Shown in pieces: positions 35,984 through 45,248 of a stretch of 64,000 bases of DNA. Both the position numbers and the translations under genes were made by a program. The notes beneath the pieces are model-generated. The model ran no database searches, was not told the DNA's origin, and saw only the letters and a program-made list of their open reading frames with translations. The DNA lies in contig PMTV01000053.1 of NCBI GenBank assembly GCA_003167215.1, positions 186,001 through 250,000 on the forward strand, given 5' to 3'. Position 1 is the stretch's first letter; every line of letters starts with the position of its first letter. The DNA comes from Acidobacteriota bacterium (GTDB lineage Bacteria > Acidobacteriota > Terriglobia > Acidiferrales > UBA7541).

Positions 35984-37786
35984 ATGGAAAACAAAGAAGT
36001 CGCCAGAATTCTGCGTGAGACGGCGCAGTTGCTGGAAATCGACGGCGCCATCATCGGCCGCTACCGCAGCTACGAAAAAGTGGCCGAGCTTCTCTACAGC
36101 CTGCACGAACGCATTGAGGACATCTGCAAGGACCCCAAGAAGCTCCGCGAGCTACCGGGCGTCGGCGAAAACATGGCCGAGCACATCTGCGAAATCCTCC
36201 AGACTGGAGATTACAAGCTCCGCCAAAAGCTTCTAAAAAAATACCCCGCGTCTCTCCTGGAACTTTTGCGTTTGCAATCGCTGGGCCCGAAAAAAGTGCT
36301 GTTCCTGTGGGAGACTTTTCAAGTTTCCACAATCGAAGGCGTAGAAAAGCTTGCCCGTGAAGGCAAGCTCCGCGAGCTTCCGGGCTTCGGCGAAAAAAGC
36401 GAACAAAATATTCTAAAGGCCACCGAATCGGCGAAGCGCTCAACTGGCCGCTTCAAACTCAATGCGGCCGAAGACGAAGCCGACAAGTTTGCTGCCTATA
36501 TTAAGAATACGGAGTTGTCCAAGTCCGCTGCCGCGGTTGAATCTGTCACTCCCGCCGGCTCCCTGCGCCGCGGACGGGAAACCATCGGCGACATCGATCT
36601 TCTTGTCACCATGCGCCCTGGACGCGACAAGCAAAAAGACGTGGACGCCGTCGCCGAACACATTCTGAAATACCCGGGAATCGACCAAACCCTCGCGCAC
36701 GGTGAAAACAAAGTTAGCGTCCTGCTCGGAAGTGGATTTCAGGTCGATGTCCGCATGCTCGCGAAAGAAAACTTCGGCGCCGCGTTGCTGTATTTCACCG
36801 GCTCGAAGTCTCACAACGTCGCCCTCCGCGGCCGCGCCCTCGACATGGGTTGGACGCTGAATGAATACGCGCTCACCACTCTGAAAGGCGGCAAGGTGGT
36901 CGCCGGCAAGTCCGAAGAAGAAATCTACGCCAAGCTCGGCCTCGATTATATCGAGCCTGAACTCCGCGAAATGACCGGCGAAATCGAGGCCGCTGAAAAC
37001 CACAAAATGCCGAAGCTCGTAAGACTTCAGGACATCCGCGGCGACCTCCAAATGCACACTACTGCCTCCGACGGACGCAACTCCATTGAGGAAATGGGCG
37101 AAGCCGCAAAAGCGCTCGGATATGAATACATCGCCCTCACCGACCACTCAAAAGCGGTAACCGTTGCAAATGGCATGGACGAAAAGCGCACTCTCGCTCA
37201 GATCAAGAAAATCCGCGCCGCTCAGGAACGCGTCCCCGGAATCCGCCTGCTCGCGGGCATAGAAGTCGATATTTTAAAAAATGGCTCGCTCGATCTCAGT
37301 AACGAAGTCCTGGCGCAGCTCGACGTCGTGGTCGCCTCCGTCCATTCCTACATGCAACTCGACCGCGAGGCTATGACCGACCGCATCCTCGGCGCAATCG
37401 AGAATCCTTATACCCAAATCATCGCGCATCCCACCGGACGCTTGGTCCTGCGCCGCGACGCTTTCGACTACGATATGGAAAAAATCCTGGATGCCGCGAA
37501 GAAAAATGGCGTCGCCGTCGAGTGCAACGCCTATCCCGACCGCCTCGACCTCAAGGACGTCCACCTCCGCATGGCCAAACAACGCGGCATGAAAATTGTC
37601 ATCTCCACCGACGCTCACAATACCACTCACTTCCGGTTCATGAAGTACGGCGTCATCACCGCGCGTCGCGGATGGCTAGAAAAGAAAGATGTCATCAATA
37701 CGCTCCCGCTCGACCAATTCCTGGCTGCGCTCAGGCCCAAGCCCACCGCAGCGGTATCCAAGGCGGCCAAGACCAAATCCGCCTAG
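35984..37786 (+). CDS. polX: DNA polymerase X with C-terminal PHP domain
   Basis: This 600-residue family X polymerase is expected to act in base-excision and gap repair. It has helix-hairpin-helix motifs (LRELPGVGENMAEHIC, LRELPGFGEKSEQNIL), the polymerase site SLRRGRETIGDIDLLV with paired Asp, and FTGSKSHNVALRGRALD. A PHP exonuclease domain follows from about residue 345 (GDLQMHTTASDGRNS, ALTDHSK, LAGIEVDIL, ISTDAHN). All PHP metal positions that I can recognise are present, so 3'-5' exonuclease activity is likely. Confidence 0.94.
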   Translation: MENKEVARILRETAQLLEIDGAIIGRYRSYEKVAELLYSLHERIEDICKDPKKLRELPGVGENMAEHICEILQTGDYKLRQKLLKKYPASLLELLRLQSLGPKKVLFLWETFQVSTIEGVEKLAREGKLRELPGFGEKSEQNILKATESAKRSTGRFKLNAAEDEADKFAAYIKNTELSKSAAAVESVTPAGSLRRGRETIGDIDLLVTMRPGRDKQKDVDAVAEHILKYPGIDQTLAHGENKVSVLLGSGFQVDVRMLAKENFGAALLYFTGSKSHNVALRGRALDMGWTLNEYALTTLKGGKVVAGKSEEEIYAKLGLDYIEPELREMTGEIEAAENHKMPKLVRLQDIRGDLQMHTTASDGRNSIEEMGEAAKALGYEYIALTDHSKAVTVANGMDEKRTLAQIKKIRAAQERVPGIRLLAGIEVDILKNGSLDLSNEVLAQLDVVVASVHSYMQLDREAMTDRILGAIENPYTQIIAHPTGRLVLRRDAFDYDMEKILDAAKKNGVAVECNAYPDRLDLKDVHLRMAKQRGMKIVISTDAHNTTHFRFMKYGVITARRGWLEKKDVINTLPLDQFLAALRPKPTAAVSKAAKTKSA

Positions 37787-37966
37787 CCTCTGCGCATAAG
37801 CGCAGCTTAAACGACGGCGCCGGGTTTCATAACGCCGGTTTATCCTGAGCGAAGCCGAAGGGGCGTCCCGCCGGCTCTTTTGATTTTTTGGCTTAGCGAA
37901 GGGCTGTTACGGAACATTTAGAGCTGGAACGCCGTATCTCATTGTGACGCACAAATGGAGACACCC

Positions 37967-38827
37967 ATGAACCGAACAGTTCTGGCAGGCGCTTTCCTCG
38001 CGGTGATGACAATGGCAGCGGGCGCTGCGACCCCCGCGCGAGCTGACGACTGGTCCAAGACCTACCAGATCAGCAACCGCGCGGATCTCCGCGTCTCCAC
38101 CGACGATGGCGACGTCACCGTTGTAGGCGCCGATCAAAAGCAAATTGACGTGCGCGTTACCACCGAAGGCTACAAGATCGGCTCCGGCGACGTGCGTATC
38201 GAAGAAAGCCAAAACGGTGACCACGTCGTCATCAGCGTGAAGATGCCCCACTTTAATTTCTCCTTCTTTGGCGGTAGGCACAAATCCGTGAAGGTCGAAC
38301 TGCACGTCCCGCGCGAACTCGAACTCGAAGTGGAAACCAGCGATGGCAACGTTGTCGCTCAAAATGTTGCTGGCCGCGTGCATTTCAGCACCGGCGACGG
38401 CAACGTCACCGCCACCGGAGTCCATGGCGACATTCGCCTGCACACCGGCGACGGGCACATCTCTGGAACGAATTTCGACGGCACTCTCGATGCCGATACT
38501 GGCGACGGCAACCTTCAAATCAGCGGCCGCTTCGATTCCCTTTCGCTGAAGACGGGTGACGGCAACATTGAAGCTCAAGTTGGCGGTGGTTCGAAGGTGG
38601 CAAATGCCTGGACCGTTCGGTCCGGCGACGGCCATATTACGATGCGTCTTCCCGCAGATTTGAACGCTAACGTGGACGCCCACACCGGCGATGGCTCGAT
38701 CACCTGTGATATTCCGATCACCGTGTCAGGCACTTTGAGTCATACCGTTCGCGGGAAATTGAATGCCGGTGGCGGCACGCTCTCCATCACTTCAGGAGAC
38801 GGCTCCATCCACCTGGAAAAGCTCTAA
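37967..38827 (+). CDS. DUF4097 secreted beta-helix protein
   Basis: This is a protein of ~286 residues with a signal peptide (NRTVLAGAFLAVMTMAAGAA). It carries at least nine copies of a strand-turn unit centred on SGDG/TGDG (STDDGDVTV, STGDGNVTA, HTGDGHISG, DTGDGNLQI, KTGDGNIEA, HTGDGSITC), typical of the DUF4097/DUF4098 beta-helix. It is probably periplasmic or surface located; function unknown. ATG 37967 with SD GGAG is preferred to ATG 37955, which overlaps that SD. Confidence 0.82.
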   Translation: MNRTVLAGAFLAVMTMAAGAATPARADDWSKTYQISNRADLRVSTDDGDVTVVGADQKQIDVRVTTEGYKIGSGDVRIEESQNGDHVVISVKMPHFNFSFFGGRHKSVKVELHVPRELELEVETSDGNVVAQNVAGRVHFSTGDGNVTATGVHGDIRLHTGDGHISGTNFDGTLDADTGDGNLQISGRFDSLSLKTGDGNIEAQVGGGSKVANAWTVRSGDGHITMRLPADLNANVDAHTGDGSITCDIPITVSGTLSHTVRGKLNAGGGTLSITSGDGSIHLEKL

Positions 38828-39020
38828 CTTCGGCTCGGCGGGCGGCAAATGGTTTCCGATGTGCGGAAAACTCGGGGAAACGCGTCGAGCCTGACACAAG
38901 AAATCAGAGCCAGGCAGCGTTTACTTCCTTAGAATCAGCGCAATTTCCTCCATTGAAATATGGCACCCGGCGTGCCTTACTTGTTTAGATGCTAGGTTCG
39001 ATTCTGTAAGTGAGGCCGCC

Positions 39021-39209
39021 ATGCTCGCATACATAATGATCGCTGTTCTCGCCATCCTTGCTTTCCTCTGTATTTCGCATGCCATCCCTGCCATGGTTCG
39101 CCGCAGGACGCCGCCGAATTCGCCTTCCCAGGTTAATAGCGCAGCCACCTCGCTGAGGTACACCCATCCCCACGCCCGGTCTCTCTTCGTGGCGAAACAC
39201 CCCAAGTAA
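39021..39209 (+). CDS. Possible small single-pass membrane peptide
   Basis: The 62-residue frame has one hydrophobic helix (LAYIMIAVLAILAFLCISHA) followed by a basic Ser/Pro tail. GTGAGG lies 5 bases before ATG 39021, a plausible SD. No family was recognised. It is the only supportable content of the ~580-base stretch between the DUF4097 gene and the inositol synthase; the rest shows no gene, RNA or repeat. Confidence 0.42.
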   Translation: MLAYIMIAVLAILAFLCISHAIPAMVRRRTPPNSPSQVNSAATSLRYTHPHARSLFVAKHPK

Positions 39210-39409
39210 TCCGTTGAGCGGCATCCACAATTTTCCCGCCTGAAGACTGATTCGATTTGCAAAACTCACAGCCTTGCCGCATCATAAGTTGTTTTGTTTC
39301 GAAGATTCATCCCGTTAAGTACGCATCCATCGCAAGACAATTTCGCGTTCGCGAATCGCCTTGGTGATCACGGGTAAGATAAGCTTTCCATTCTTACGGG
39401 GGAAACCGA

Positions 39410-40723
39410 ATGCGCAGGCCAGTAAGTGTTGCTCCACCAAAAGGAAAATTGGGCGTTCTGACGCCGGGAATGGGCGCTGTGAGCACCACCTTCATGGCGG
39501 GCGTTGAGTTGGTGCGCCGCGGCGAATCTGTGCCAGTCGGCTCGCTGACGCAGCTAGGCACCATCCGCTTGGGCAAACGCACCGAAGCCCGCACGCCCAA
39601 GATCAAAGATTTTGTTCCGCTCGCCAATCTGGACGATATCGTCTTCGGCGGCTGGGACGTCTTCAAAGACGACGCCTACCAGGCCGCGTCAAACGCCGGA
39701 GTGCTCGACGCCAAAGACCTCTCAAAGGTCCAGAAGTTTCTTAAGACCATCAAGCCCATGAAGGCCGCGTTCGACCAGCATTACGTGAAGAATTTGCACG
39801 GACCCAACGTCAAGAAGGCCAAAAATAAATTTGACCTCGCCGAGCAACTCCGCGAAGACATCCGCAACTTCAAGAAGAATAACAAGTGCGACCGGCTCGT
39901 CATGGTCTGGTGCGGCTCCACGGAAATATTTTTGAAAGCGCAAGATGTCCACAGGGACATGAAGTCCTTTGAAAAAGGCATGCGCACGAACGATCCCGCA
40001 ATCGCGCCTTCTATGTTGTACGCCTACGCCGCCATCAGCGAAGGCGTCCCTTTCGCCAACGGCGCGCCGAACCTCACCGTGGACATTCCCGCCCTCGAGG
40101 AGTTCGCAAAAACAAAAGGCGTACCCATCGGCGGCAAGGATTTCAAGACCGGCCAAACCTTGATGAAAACAATCCTCGCTCCCGGATTTAAGGCCAGAAT
40201 GCTCGGTTTGAGCGGATGGTTTTCCACCAACATTCTGGGCAACCGCGACGGCGAAGTTCTGGACGATCCCGGCTCCTTCAAGACCAAGGAAGAATCAAAG
40301 CTCGGCGTCCTCGAATATATTTTGCAGCCGAAACTCTATCCCGAGCTTTACGAAAAGGTTTATCACAAGGTCCGCATCAACTACTATCCGCCGCGCGGTG
40401 ACAACAAAGAAGGCTGGGACAACATTGACATCTTCGGCTGGCTGGGCTACCCCATGCAGATCAAAGTCGATTTCCTCTGCCGCGATTCAATCCTCGCCGC
40501 GCCCATCGTTCTCGATCTGGCGCTTTTCTTCGACCTTGCGAAACGCGCCGGCATGCATGGTATTCAGGAGTGGCTAAGCTTCTATTTCAAATCACCAATG
40601 TGCGCCAAAGAGCTGTACCCCGAGCACGATCTTTTCATCCAGTCCATGAAGCTGAAGAATACCCTGCGCTGGATGATGGGCGAAGACCTAATCACTCACC
40701 TGGGCGCCGAATATTACGACTAA
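39410..40723 (+). CDS. ino1: myo-Inositol-1-phosphate synthase
   Basis: This cyclizes glucose 6-phosphate to inositol 3-phosphate using NAD+. Of its 437 residues, MGAVSTTFMAG is the Rossmann loop, and the active-site block GGKDFKTGQTLMKTILAPGF with LSGWFSTNILGNRDGEVL and KEESKLGVLEYIL is highly typical, including the conserved lysines. In bacteria the product can feed inositol phospholipids or compatible solutes. No partner phosphatase lies in the window. Start ATG 39410. Confidence 0.93.
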   Translation: MRRPVSVAPPKGKLGVLTPGMGAVSTTFMAGVELVRRGESVPVGSLTQLGTIRLGKRTEARTPKIKDFVPLANLDDIVFGGWDVFKDDAYQAASNAGVLDAKDLSKVQKFLKTIKPMKAAFDQHYVKNLHGPNVKKAKNKFDLAEQLREDIRNFKKNNKCDRLVMVWCGSTEIFLKAQDVHRDMKSFEKGMRTNDPAIAPSMLYAYAAISEGVPFANGAPNLTVDIPALEEFAKTKGVPIGGKDFKTGQTLMKTILAPGFKARMLGLSGWFSTNILGNRDGEVLDDPGSFKTKEESKLGVLEYILQPKLYPELYEKVYHKVRINYYPPRGDNKEGWDNIDIFGWLGYPMQIKVDFLCRDSILAAPIVLDLALFFDLAKRAGMHGIQEWLSFYFKSPMCAKELYPEHDLFIQSMKLKNTLRWMMGEDLITHLGAEYYD

Positions 40724-40800
40724 TCCAAGCGCCTTAAGCCATTCGTAGGGGCGGCAACCTGCTCGCGCAAAAACGCGTCGTAAAAAATCGCGCGTAGCCT

Positions 40801-42231
40801 CTAAAACAAATTCCAAAGAAACTGGTTATATACTTCGTGGTGAAACTGTACTTCCGGCGACTTCACAAAAGTCCCAAGCTGCCGCGCACACCGATCGGCG
40901 GAAGCCTCTTTAAGTTCCGCATATCGATGCTTCACATCCTCGCCCAAAAGCTTCGTAGTCCACGCCGACTTCCGGAAATCATCGATCGCCGCGTAAATAT
41001 TGTCCGGCAAGTACCGTTCGGCCTGCCGCAAATTCTTAATTTTCGACGTTTCGCCTTCCAGCCCGGTTTTAAATACCGAGAGCAGCACCATGTAAGGATT
41101 CGCATCCGGCGACACCGAGCGCACTTCCACTCGCATGCTTTTTTCATTGCCGATAGGTATGCGGATCATGGAGCCACGGTCAACCGCCGACGCCTTGATC
41201 TGATTGGGAGCTTCAAAATGAGGATCGAGCCGCCGATACGCATTTACGCTAGCATTCAGCAGCAGACAAATATCGTTTGCATGTGTGAGAATCCGGTCCA
41301 CAAACGCCCATCCGAACTTGCTTAGTTTTTCTTCGCCTTTCGGGTCCCAGAAAATATTCTTCCCGCCCTTGCTCACCGAAACATTCGTGTGCATCCCGCT
41401 GCCGTTCACTCCTACCACCGGCTTTGGCAGGAAGCTGGCCGTAAATCCCATCTTCGTCGCCACCTGCCGGCAGATCAGCTTATAGAGCTGAATCTGATCT
41501 GCCGCCGCCACCACTTCTCCGTACCCGTAATTAATCTCAAATTGTGAGGGCGCCACTTCCGGATGGTCCTTCTCATTCTGGAAACCCATCGCGCGCTGCA
41601 CTTCCGCGGTCGTATCGATAAAAGTCCGCAGCGGATCGCCCGGCAGCGAGTGGTAGTACCCGCCGGTATTCACGTAGTCGAATTTCCGCGTTTCGTAGTA
41701 CGCGCGCTCCGCGTCCGCACCGTTGAAGAGGAACCCTTCAATTTCGTTCGCCGCGTTCAGCGTGTACCCTTCGTCTTTGTGCAGCCCGTCGGCAAAACCC
41801 TTCAACACGCCGCGAATATCCGCGCTGTAAGGCGTTCCGTCCTTATCGATCACCTGCCCGAACACCAAGACTTTCCCCGAGCCGAATACATCCGCGGGCG
41901 CCCAGTAGAACGCGCTCCAGTCCATCGACAATCGCAGGTCGCTTTCGCGCTGCGCCGTGAATCCGCGAATGGACGAGCCGTCAAACGTCAGGTTGTCCCA
42001 GCTCTTGATCAGGAATTTCTTGTCGTAATCCAGCATGTGCAAGCGGCCTTCCAGGTCGCTGAACAGAACTGTCACCGCCTTGATACGCTTCTCGTCCGTC
42101 AGATACTTCAGCCGCTCTTCTTGAATCTTGTGCGCCGGAGCGCGATTCCGCCGCTTCTCTTTGGCCTGCAGGTTCATTTCTTCCAGCTCGTCGTACGGAA
42201 TCGTCAGAAAGTTGCGCAGCTCGCTAGTCAT
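40801..42231 (-). CDS. glnA: Glutamine synthetase type I, without adenylylation motif
   Basis: This condenses glutamate, ammonia and ATP to glutamine. The ~476 residues include the beta-grasp signature FDGSSIRGF, the catalytic glutamates region NAANEIEGFLF, SQFEINYGYGEVVAAADQIQ, VNGSGMHTNVSV and IPIGNEKSMRVEVRS. The usual adenylylation segment NLYDLPP is absent; AERYLPDNIYAAIDDFRKS stands there, so GlnE control is unlikely. ATG 42231 with SD AAGGAG is chosen over the longer frame to 42324. It lies ~255 bases downstream of the PEBP gene on the same strand. Confidence 0.92.
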   Translation of the reverse strand: MTSELRNFLTIPYDELEEMNLQAKEKRRNRAPAHKIQEERLKYLTDEKRIKAVTVLFSDLEGRLHMLDYDKKFLIKSWDNLTFDGSSIRGFTAQRESDLRLSMDWSAFYWAPADVFGSGKVLVFGQVIDKDGTPYSADIRGVLKGFADGLHKDEGYTLNAANEIEGFLFNGADAERAYYETRKFDYVNTGGYYHSLPGDPLRTFIDTTAEVQRAMGFQNEKDHPEVAPSQFEINYGYGEVVAAADQIQLYKLICRQVATKMGFTASFLPKPVVGVNGSGMHTNVSVSKGGKNIFWDPKGEEKLSKFGWAFVDRILTHANDICLLLNASVNAYRRLDPHFEAPNQIKASAVDRGSMIRIPIGNEKSMRVEVRSVSPDANPYMVLLSVFKTGLEGETSKIKNLRQAERYLPDNIYAAIDDFRKSAWTTKLLGEDVKHRYAELKEASADRCARQLGTFVKSPEVQFHHEVYNQFLWNLF

Positions 42232-42301
42232 GAATCTCCTTGAGGTGGAAAATAGCTCTCCTGCATCGACGAATTGCTTTGGGATGAGACATCCAGGCGC
42301 T

Positions 42302-42331
42302 AGGGTATCGCGGCGGAATTCCAACCGTCAA
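42302..42331 (-). promoter_or_regulatory. Candidate glnA promoter
   Basis: On the minus strand TTGACG (42331-42326) and TACCCT (42307-42302) are separated by 18 bases, about 70 bases upstream of ATG 42231. The -10 is weak. No GlnR or NtrC site was recognised. Confidence 0.35.
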
Positions 42332-42457
42332 ATCTAAAATCGTTTCTGCTCGAAAAGAAATTCTTATCGGAGCAATAAGAAAATCTTTTGCGCCGCCGCG
42401 CTCTTCCCTTTCCGTTGTCCAAGTGGCTGGCCGCGCCGGAGCCTGTACGCCTTTGTA

Positions 42458-42480
42458 GCGGCGGCCTTCAGGCCGGCGGG
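42458..42480. repeat. REP-like GC-rich palindrome
   Basis: CGGCC-TTCA-GGCCG (42462-42475) sits inside a longer GCGGCGG...GGCGGG block just past the PEBP stop. Such GGCC-centred palindromes are scattered between genes in many high-GC genomes. This is the only clear copy in the window, so the call as a dispersed repeat rests on general knowledge. Confidence 0.35.
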
Positions 42481-42487
42481 TTTGCAT

Positions 42488-43072
42488 CTAACGTTTGAAT
42501 CTCGCGATCAACTCCGCCTGCGCCAAAATATGCCCTTTCATCGCCGCCTCTAACTCGTCTTTCTTCGCGCCGGGCTTCAAATTCGTCTTGGAATCCAGCG
42601 CATACAATTTGAAAAAATAATGATGCGCGGGCCCGCCTTTCTCAGGACACGGCCCCGTATACCCCACCTTCTTACGAATATTCTGGCCTTGGCTCGAACC
42701 ATCAGCCAGCTTCTTCTTCGTAGGCACGCCCTCCGGCAGCGAGACCGCCCCCGCGGGAATATCGTAGATCAGCCAGTGCACCACCGTTTTCGCCGGCACA
42801 TCCGGATCATCCACGATCAGCGCGAAGCTCTGCGTCGCGGCTGGCGTGCTCGTCCACGCAAGCGCGAGAGAAACATTGGCCCCGTCGCAACTGTATTTCG
42901 CCGGAATGTCCGCATCCGCTTCAAACGAAGTGCTCGTCAGCTTCAACACCGGACCCGCATCTTTCTGCTTGCCTTCTTGCCCCGCCACTGCAAAACCAAA
43001 TAATAGGCAGACGAACGCAGCGACAAATCTAGCCTCACAGCTCGCAACGGTACGCCGAACAGAAGTTTTCAA
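42488..43072 (-). CDS. Secreted PEBP (YbhB/YbcL) family protein
   Basis: The ~194-residue protein begins at TTG 43072 (KTSVRRTVASCEARFVAAFV), which gives a proper signal peptide. The longer open frame to 43231 would run into the divergent GNAT gene. PEBP motifs are clear: SCDGANVSLALAW, IVDDPDVPAKTVVHWLIYDIP and GYTGPCPEKGGPAHHYFFKL (ligand-binding site). Bacterial members bind small anionic ligands or inhibit kinases/proteases; the role here is unknown. Confidence 0.85.
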   Translation of the reverse strand: MKTSVRRTVASCEARFVAAFVCLLFGFAVAGQEGKQKDAGPVLKLTSTSFEADADIPAKYSCDGANVSLALAWTSTPAATQSFALIVDDPDVPAKTVVHWLIYDIPAGAVSLPEGVPTKKKLADGSSQGQNIRKKVGYTGPCPEKGGPAHHYFFKLYALDSKTNLKPGAKKDELEAAMKGHILAQAELIARFKR

Positions 43073-43190
43073 CGAGCACCCCCGAACCCTCAATATACCT
43101 TGATTAGAATCCGCCCGTATATGTTCTCGTCGTTCACAAGAAACCCGTACAATTGTGCGTTTACCGTAGATATTCACAAGGCGGTCCTGC

Positions 43191-43628
43191 ATGTTTGAAA
43201 CATTCGAGCGCGAGGGATATCTAATCTCCACGGACCCTGCACAATTTGATCTCGACGCAATTCATGCCTATCTCGTTCGCGCCTATTGGTGCCAAGGAAT
43301 TCCACGCGAAACGATGGAGCGTGCCATCGCGAATTCTCTGTGCTTCGCTCTGTTCCGCGGCAAAGCACAGATCGGTTTCGCGCGCGTCGTCACCGACTCC
43401 GCCACCTACGCTTATCTCTGCGATGTTTACGTCCTCGAAGAGTATCGTGACAAGGGTCTGGGAAAGTGGCTGATGGAATGCGTGATGGGCCATCCGGCTT
43501 TGCAAGGATTGCGTCGTTTCAGTTTGGCTACTCGCGATGCGCACGGCCTCTACCGCCAATTCGGTTTTCGCGAGCTCAGCAAGCCCGAATCGAAAATGGA
43601 AATCCTCCGCCCCGACATTTACCGCTAA
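43191..43628 (+). CDS. GNAT-family N-acetyltransferase
   Basis: This 145-residue single-domain GNAT has the acetyl-CoA loop DVYVLEEYRDKGLGKWLMEC and the terminal strand GLYRQFGFRELSKPESKMEI. The substrate is unknown. It is divergent from the PEBP gene with a ~120-base gap. Confidence 0.85.
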   Translation: MFETFEREGYLISTDPAQFDLDAIHAYLVRAYWCQGIPRETMERAIANSLCFALFRGKAQIGFARVVTDSATYAYLCDVYVLEEYRDKGLGKWLMECVMGHPALQGLRRFSLATRDAHGLYRQFGFRELSKPESKMEILRPDIYR

Positions 43629-43696
43629 TCCCCGAGTTACCGGCGGATGTGTTCGCGGAACGAACACAAGAATCGGGCGGAATAGATGCGGGCTCG

Positions 43697-44746
43697 CTAA
43701 TGGGCCGGGGAGGTTTGCCAGATCACAAACATTGCTTCATATTCGACGGGCTTACCGTCGCATACGAATACCGCCGACCGATCGTGCCGTTGCCTATCCA
43801 ATAGTTCCTTTGCGGGACCGTTCGGGGAGCCAAACAACAACGTAGCCTCTTTTACGGTACCGTCTGCGCGGACTACCTTATAGAGCCCAAAATACGTAAA
43901 CGACAAGCTTCCGCTCATTGGATCCACATTAATGAGTGGAACATAGGGACGGTTGGATGTTGGCATTACAATCTTCGGCGTCGAACACCAATCCCAAACA
44001 GTACCATTCGGCAAAGGCGCGAACACATTCTCATCGAAATTCTGAACGCTTTCCCATTTTTCAATGGTTGCGTCAATCGATTCAGGACCGGTCCGTCTTA
44101 CCAGACGTTGCGGATGGCGCATCTTGCCGAGATTCGCGTAATCGGTTAGATCCATCGCGAGTGCTGCGTTCACCGCCGAACTATGTGCTTTGGGGTGGGT
44201 ATGTATGCCCATCAACTCCCTAGTTTTGGCGTCAAAGCAAAATTCGTGATCCACACTCTCTCCAACGTTCGCGCAAATTTGGCGGTTCGCGCCGTCCCCA
44301 AGCCAAGATAATTTGTGCACGGACACAGAGGAGGGGGGTGGGGCGATTGGCAAAACTGCTGAAAAAAATAAAATCGAGGAAACGCTCCACATGGGCAATG
44401 TCATCGTTTGAGTATTTCTTTCTACATATTTCTTGTCCCCTCACACCAGGTCCGTCTCGCCAATATCTCCCATGCGGAATTCCACGCGATACCGGTCAGC
44501 CGCGACCCACAGAATCTCATAGGTCCCGTCCATCGTCTTATCACCTATCGCGTAGCGGATTTTCGCCACCAAGTGATACGGAGCAGCTCCTGGAGATCGT
44601 AAATCGCTCGCTTCCTGAGCTTTTTTGATCCATTCCCTCACTTCATTTTTGTCCGGGAGCGACTGCGCGAGCGCTGGAACGGAGCTCAAAACGAGAACAA
44701 GAGCGAAGACAAGAAGTATTACCGGCTTGGCTATCCGCCACATCAC
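43697..44746 (-). pseudogene. Secreted protein gene interrupted by one in-frame TGA
   Basis: From ATG 44746 the frame encodes a signal peptide (KPVILLVFALVLVLSSVPAL) and EWIKKAQEASDLRSPGAAPY, TYEILWVAADRYRVEFRMGD and GETDLV, then TGA at 44441-44443. The same frame continues at once with GDKKYVERNTQTMTLPMWSV and stays open to 43697 (KEATLLFGSPNGPAKELLDR, FVCDGKPVEYEAMFV). The two halves thus form one 349-codon gene with a single nonsense codon, which could be CGA to TGA. The architecture recalls the N-terminal part of acidobacterial secreted proteins that sometimes carry a TonB C-terminal domain; this is from memory. Function unknown. Confidence 0.7.
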
Positions 44747-44841
44747 GTAACACGCACGTTATCACAATGGCGCACAACGGTGAAAGAATCACTAATAACG
44801 CCGCTGAAGGGAAAACAATTCCCGCGCCAGGCAATATTCTC

Positions 44842-44870
44842 TTGACTTATGTTTACTACTATGATAACAT
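44842..44870 (+). promoter_or_regulatory. Strong sigma-70-type promoter upstream of icd
   Basis: TTGACT (44842-44847), 17 bases, then TAACAT (44865-44870) with an extended -10 TG (44862-44863). It would start transcripts near 44877, about 30 bases before the small ORF at 44910 and ~420 bases before icd. No other promoter for icd-mdh is evident. Confidence 0.6.
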
Positions 44871-44909
44871 CCGATCAGAGCGTGTATTTACGCCCAGGGA
44901 GGAAGTCGC

Positions 44910-45248
44910 ATGCACGGCGACTCCGGCAGTGGGCGCGAGAAGACCAAGGCACGGCTACACCTGCTCCGAGGTCTCCCGCCCGTCTCAACTCAATCATCGA
45001 TCCTGACCGGTTTAGACCAAAGTCCTGTGGCAACCCGCGACCATTTTCTTGCATTTCTAACCGGTTCTGCCTCACATTCAAAATTGGCTGCAACTCATAG
45101 AAAACAAAGAATGGCGCCAAGTCTAACCGGTTCTAGAATTGCACACTTGCGATCTGGTATCGCCGCACGTTTTCCCCAATCCTCCATCCTTACGAGCCTT
45201 CAAGACCAAGCGAGGTTGTGTTACTGTGGACAGTCGCAATGTCGCTGA
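44910..45248 (+). CDS. Orphan small ORF upstream of icd
   Basis: The 112-residue frame follows a strong SD (GGGAGG, 44898-44903) 6 bases before ATG 44910 and lies downstream of the promoter at 44842. The product is Ser/Arg-rich and not recognisable. It has four spaced LTG/LTS units (SSILTGLDQ, LAFLTGSAS, APSLTGSRI, SSILTSLQD). Third-position GC falls in its second half, unlike neighbouring genes. It may be a real orphan gene, a leader ORF for icd, or chance. Confidence 0.35.
   Translation: MHGDSGSGREKTKARLHLLRGLPPVSTQSSILTGLDQSPVATRDHFLAFLTGSASHSKLAATHRKQRMAPSLTGSRIAHLRSGIAARFPQSSILTSLQDQARLCYCGQSQCR
45005..45136. repeat. Three AACCGGTT-type boxes before icd
   Basis: GACCGGTTTAGA (from 45005), TCTAACCGGTTCTG (from 45056) and TCTAACCGGTTCTAGA (from 45122) share the palindromic core (A/G)ACCGGTT with spacings of 54 and 66 bases. 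They may be protein-binding sites in the icd leader, or reflect internal duplication of the small ORF. Confidence 0.4.

Noticed and set aside
37840..37900. Motif TCCTGAGCGAAGCCGAAGG after polX
   Set aside because: Similar short motifs are widely seen between genes in many bacteria, but only one copy occurs here and it shows no clear hairpin with a T-run, so no repeat family or terminator is claimed.
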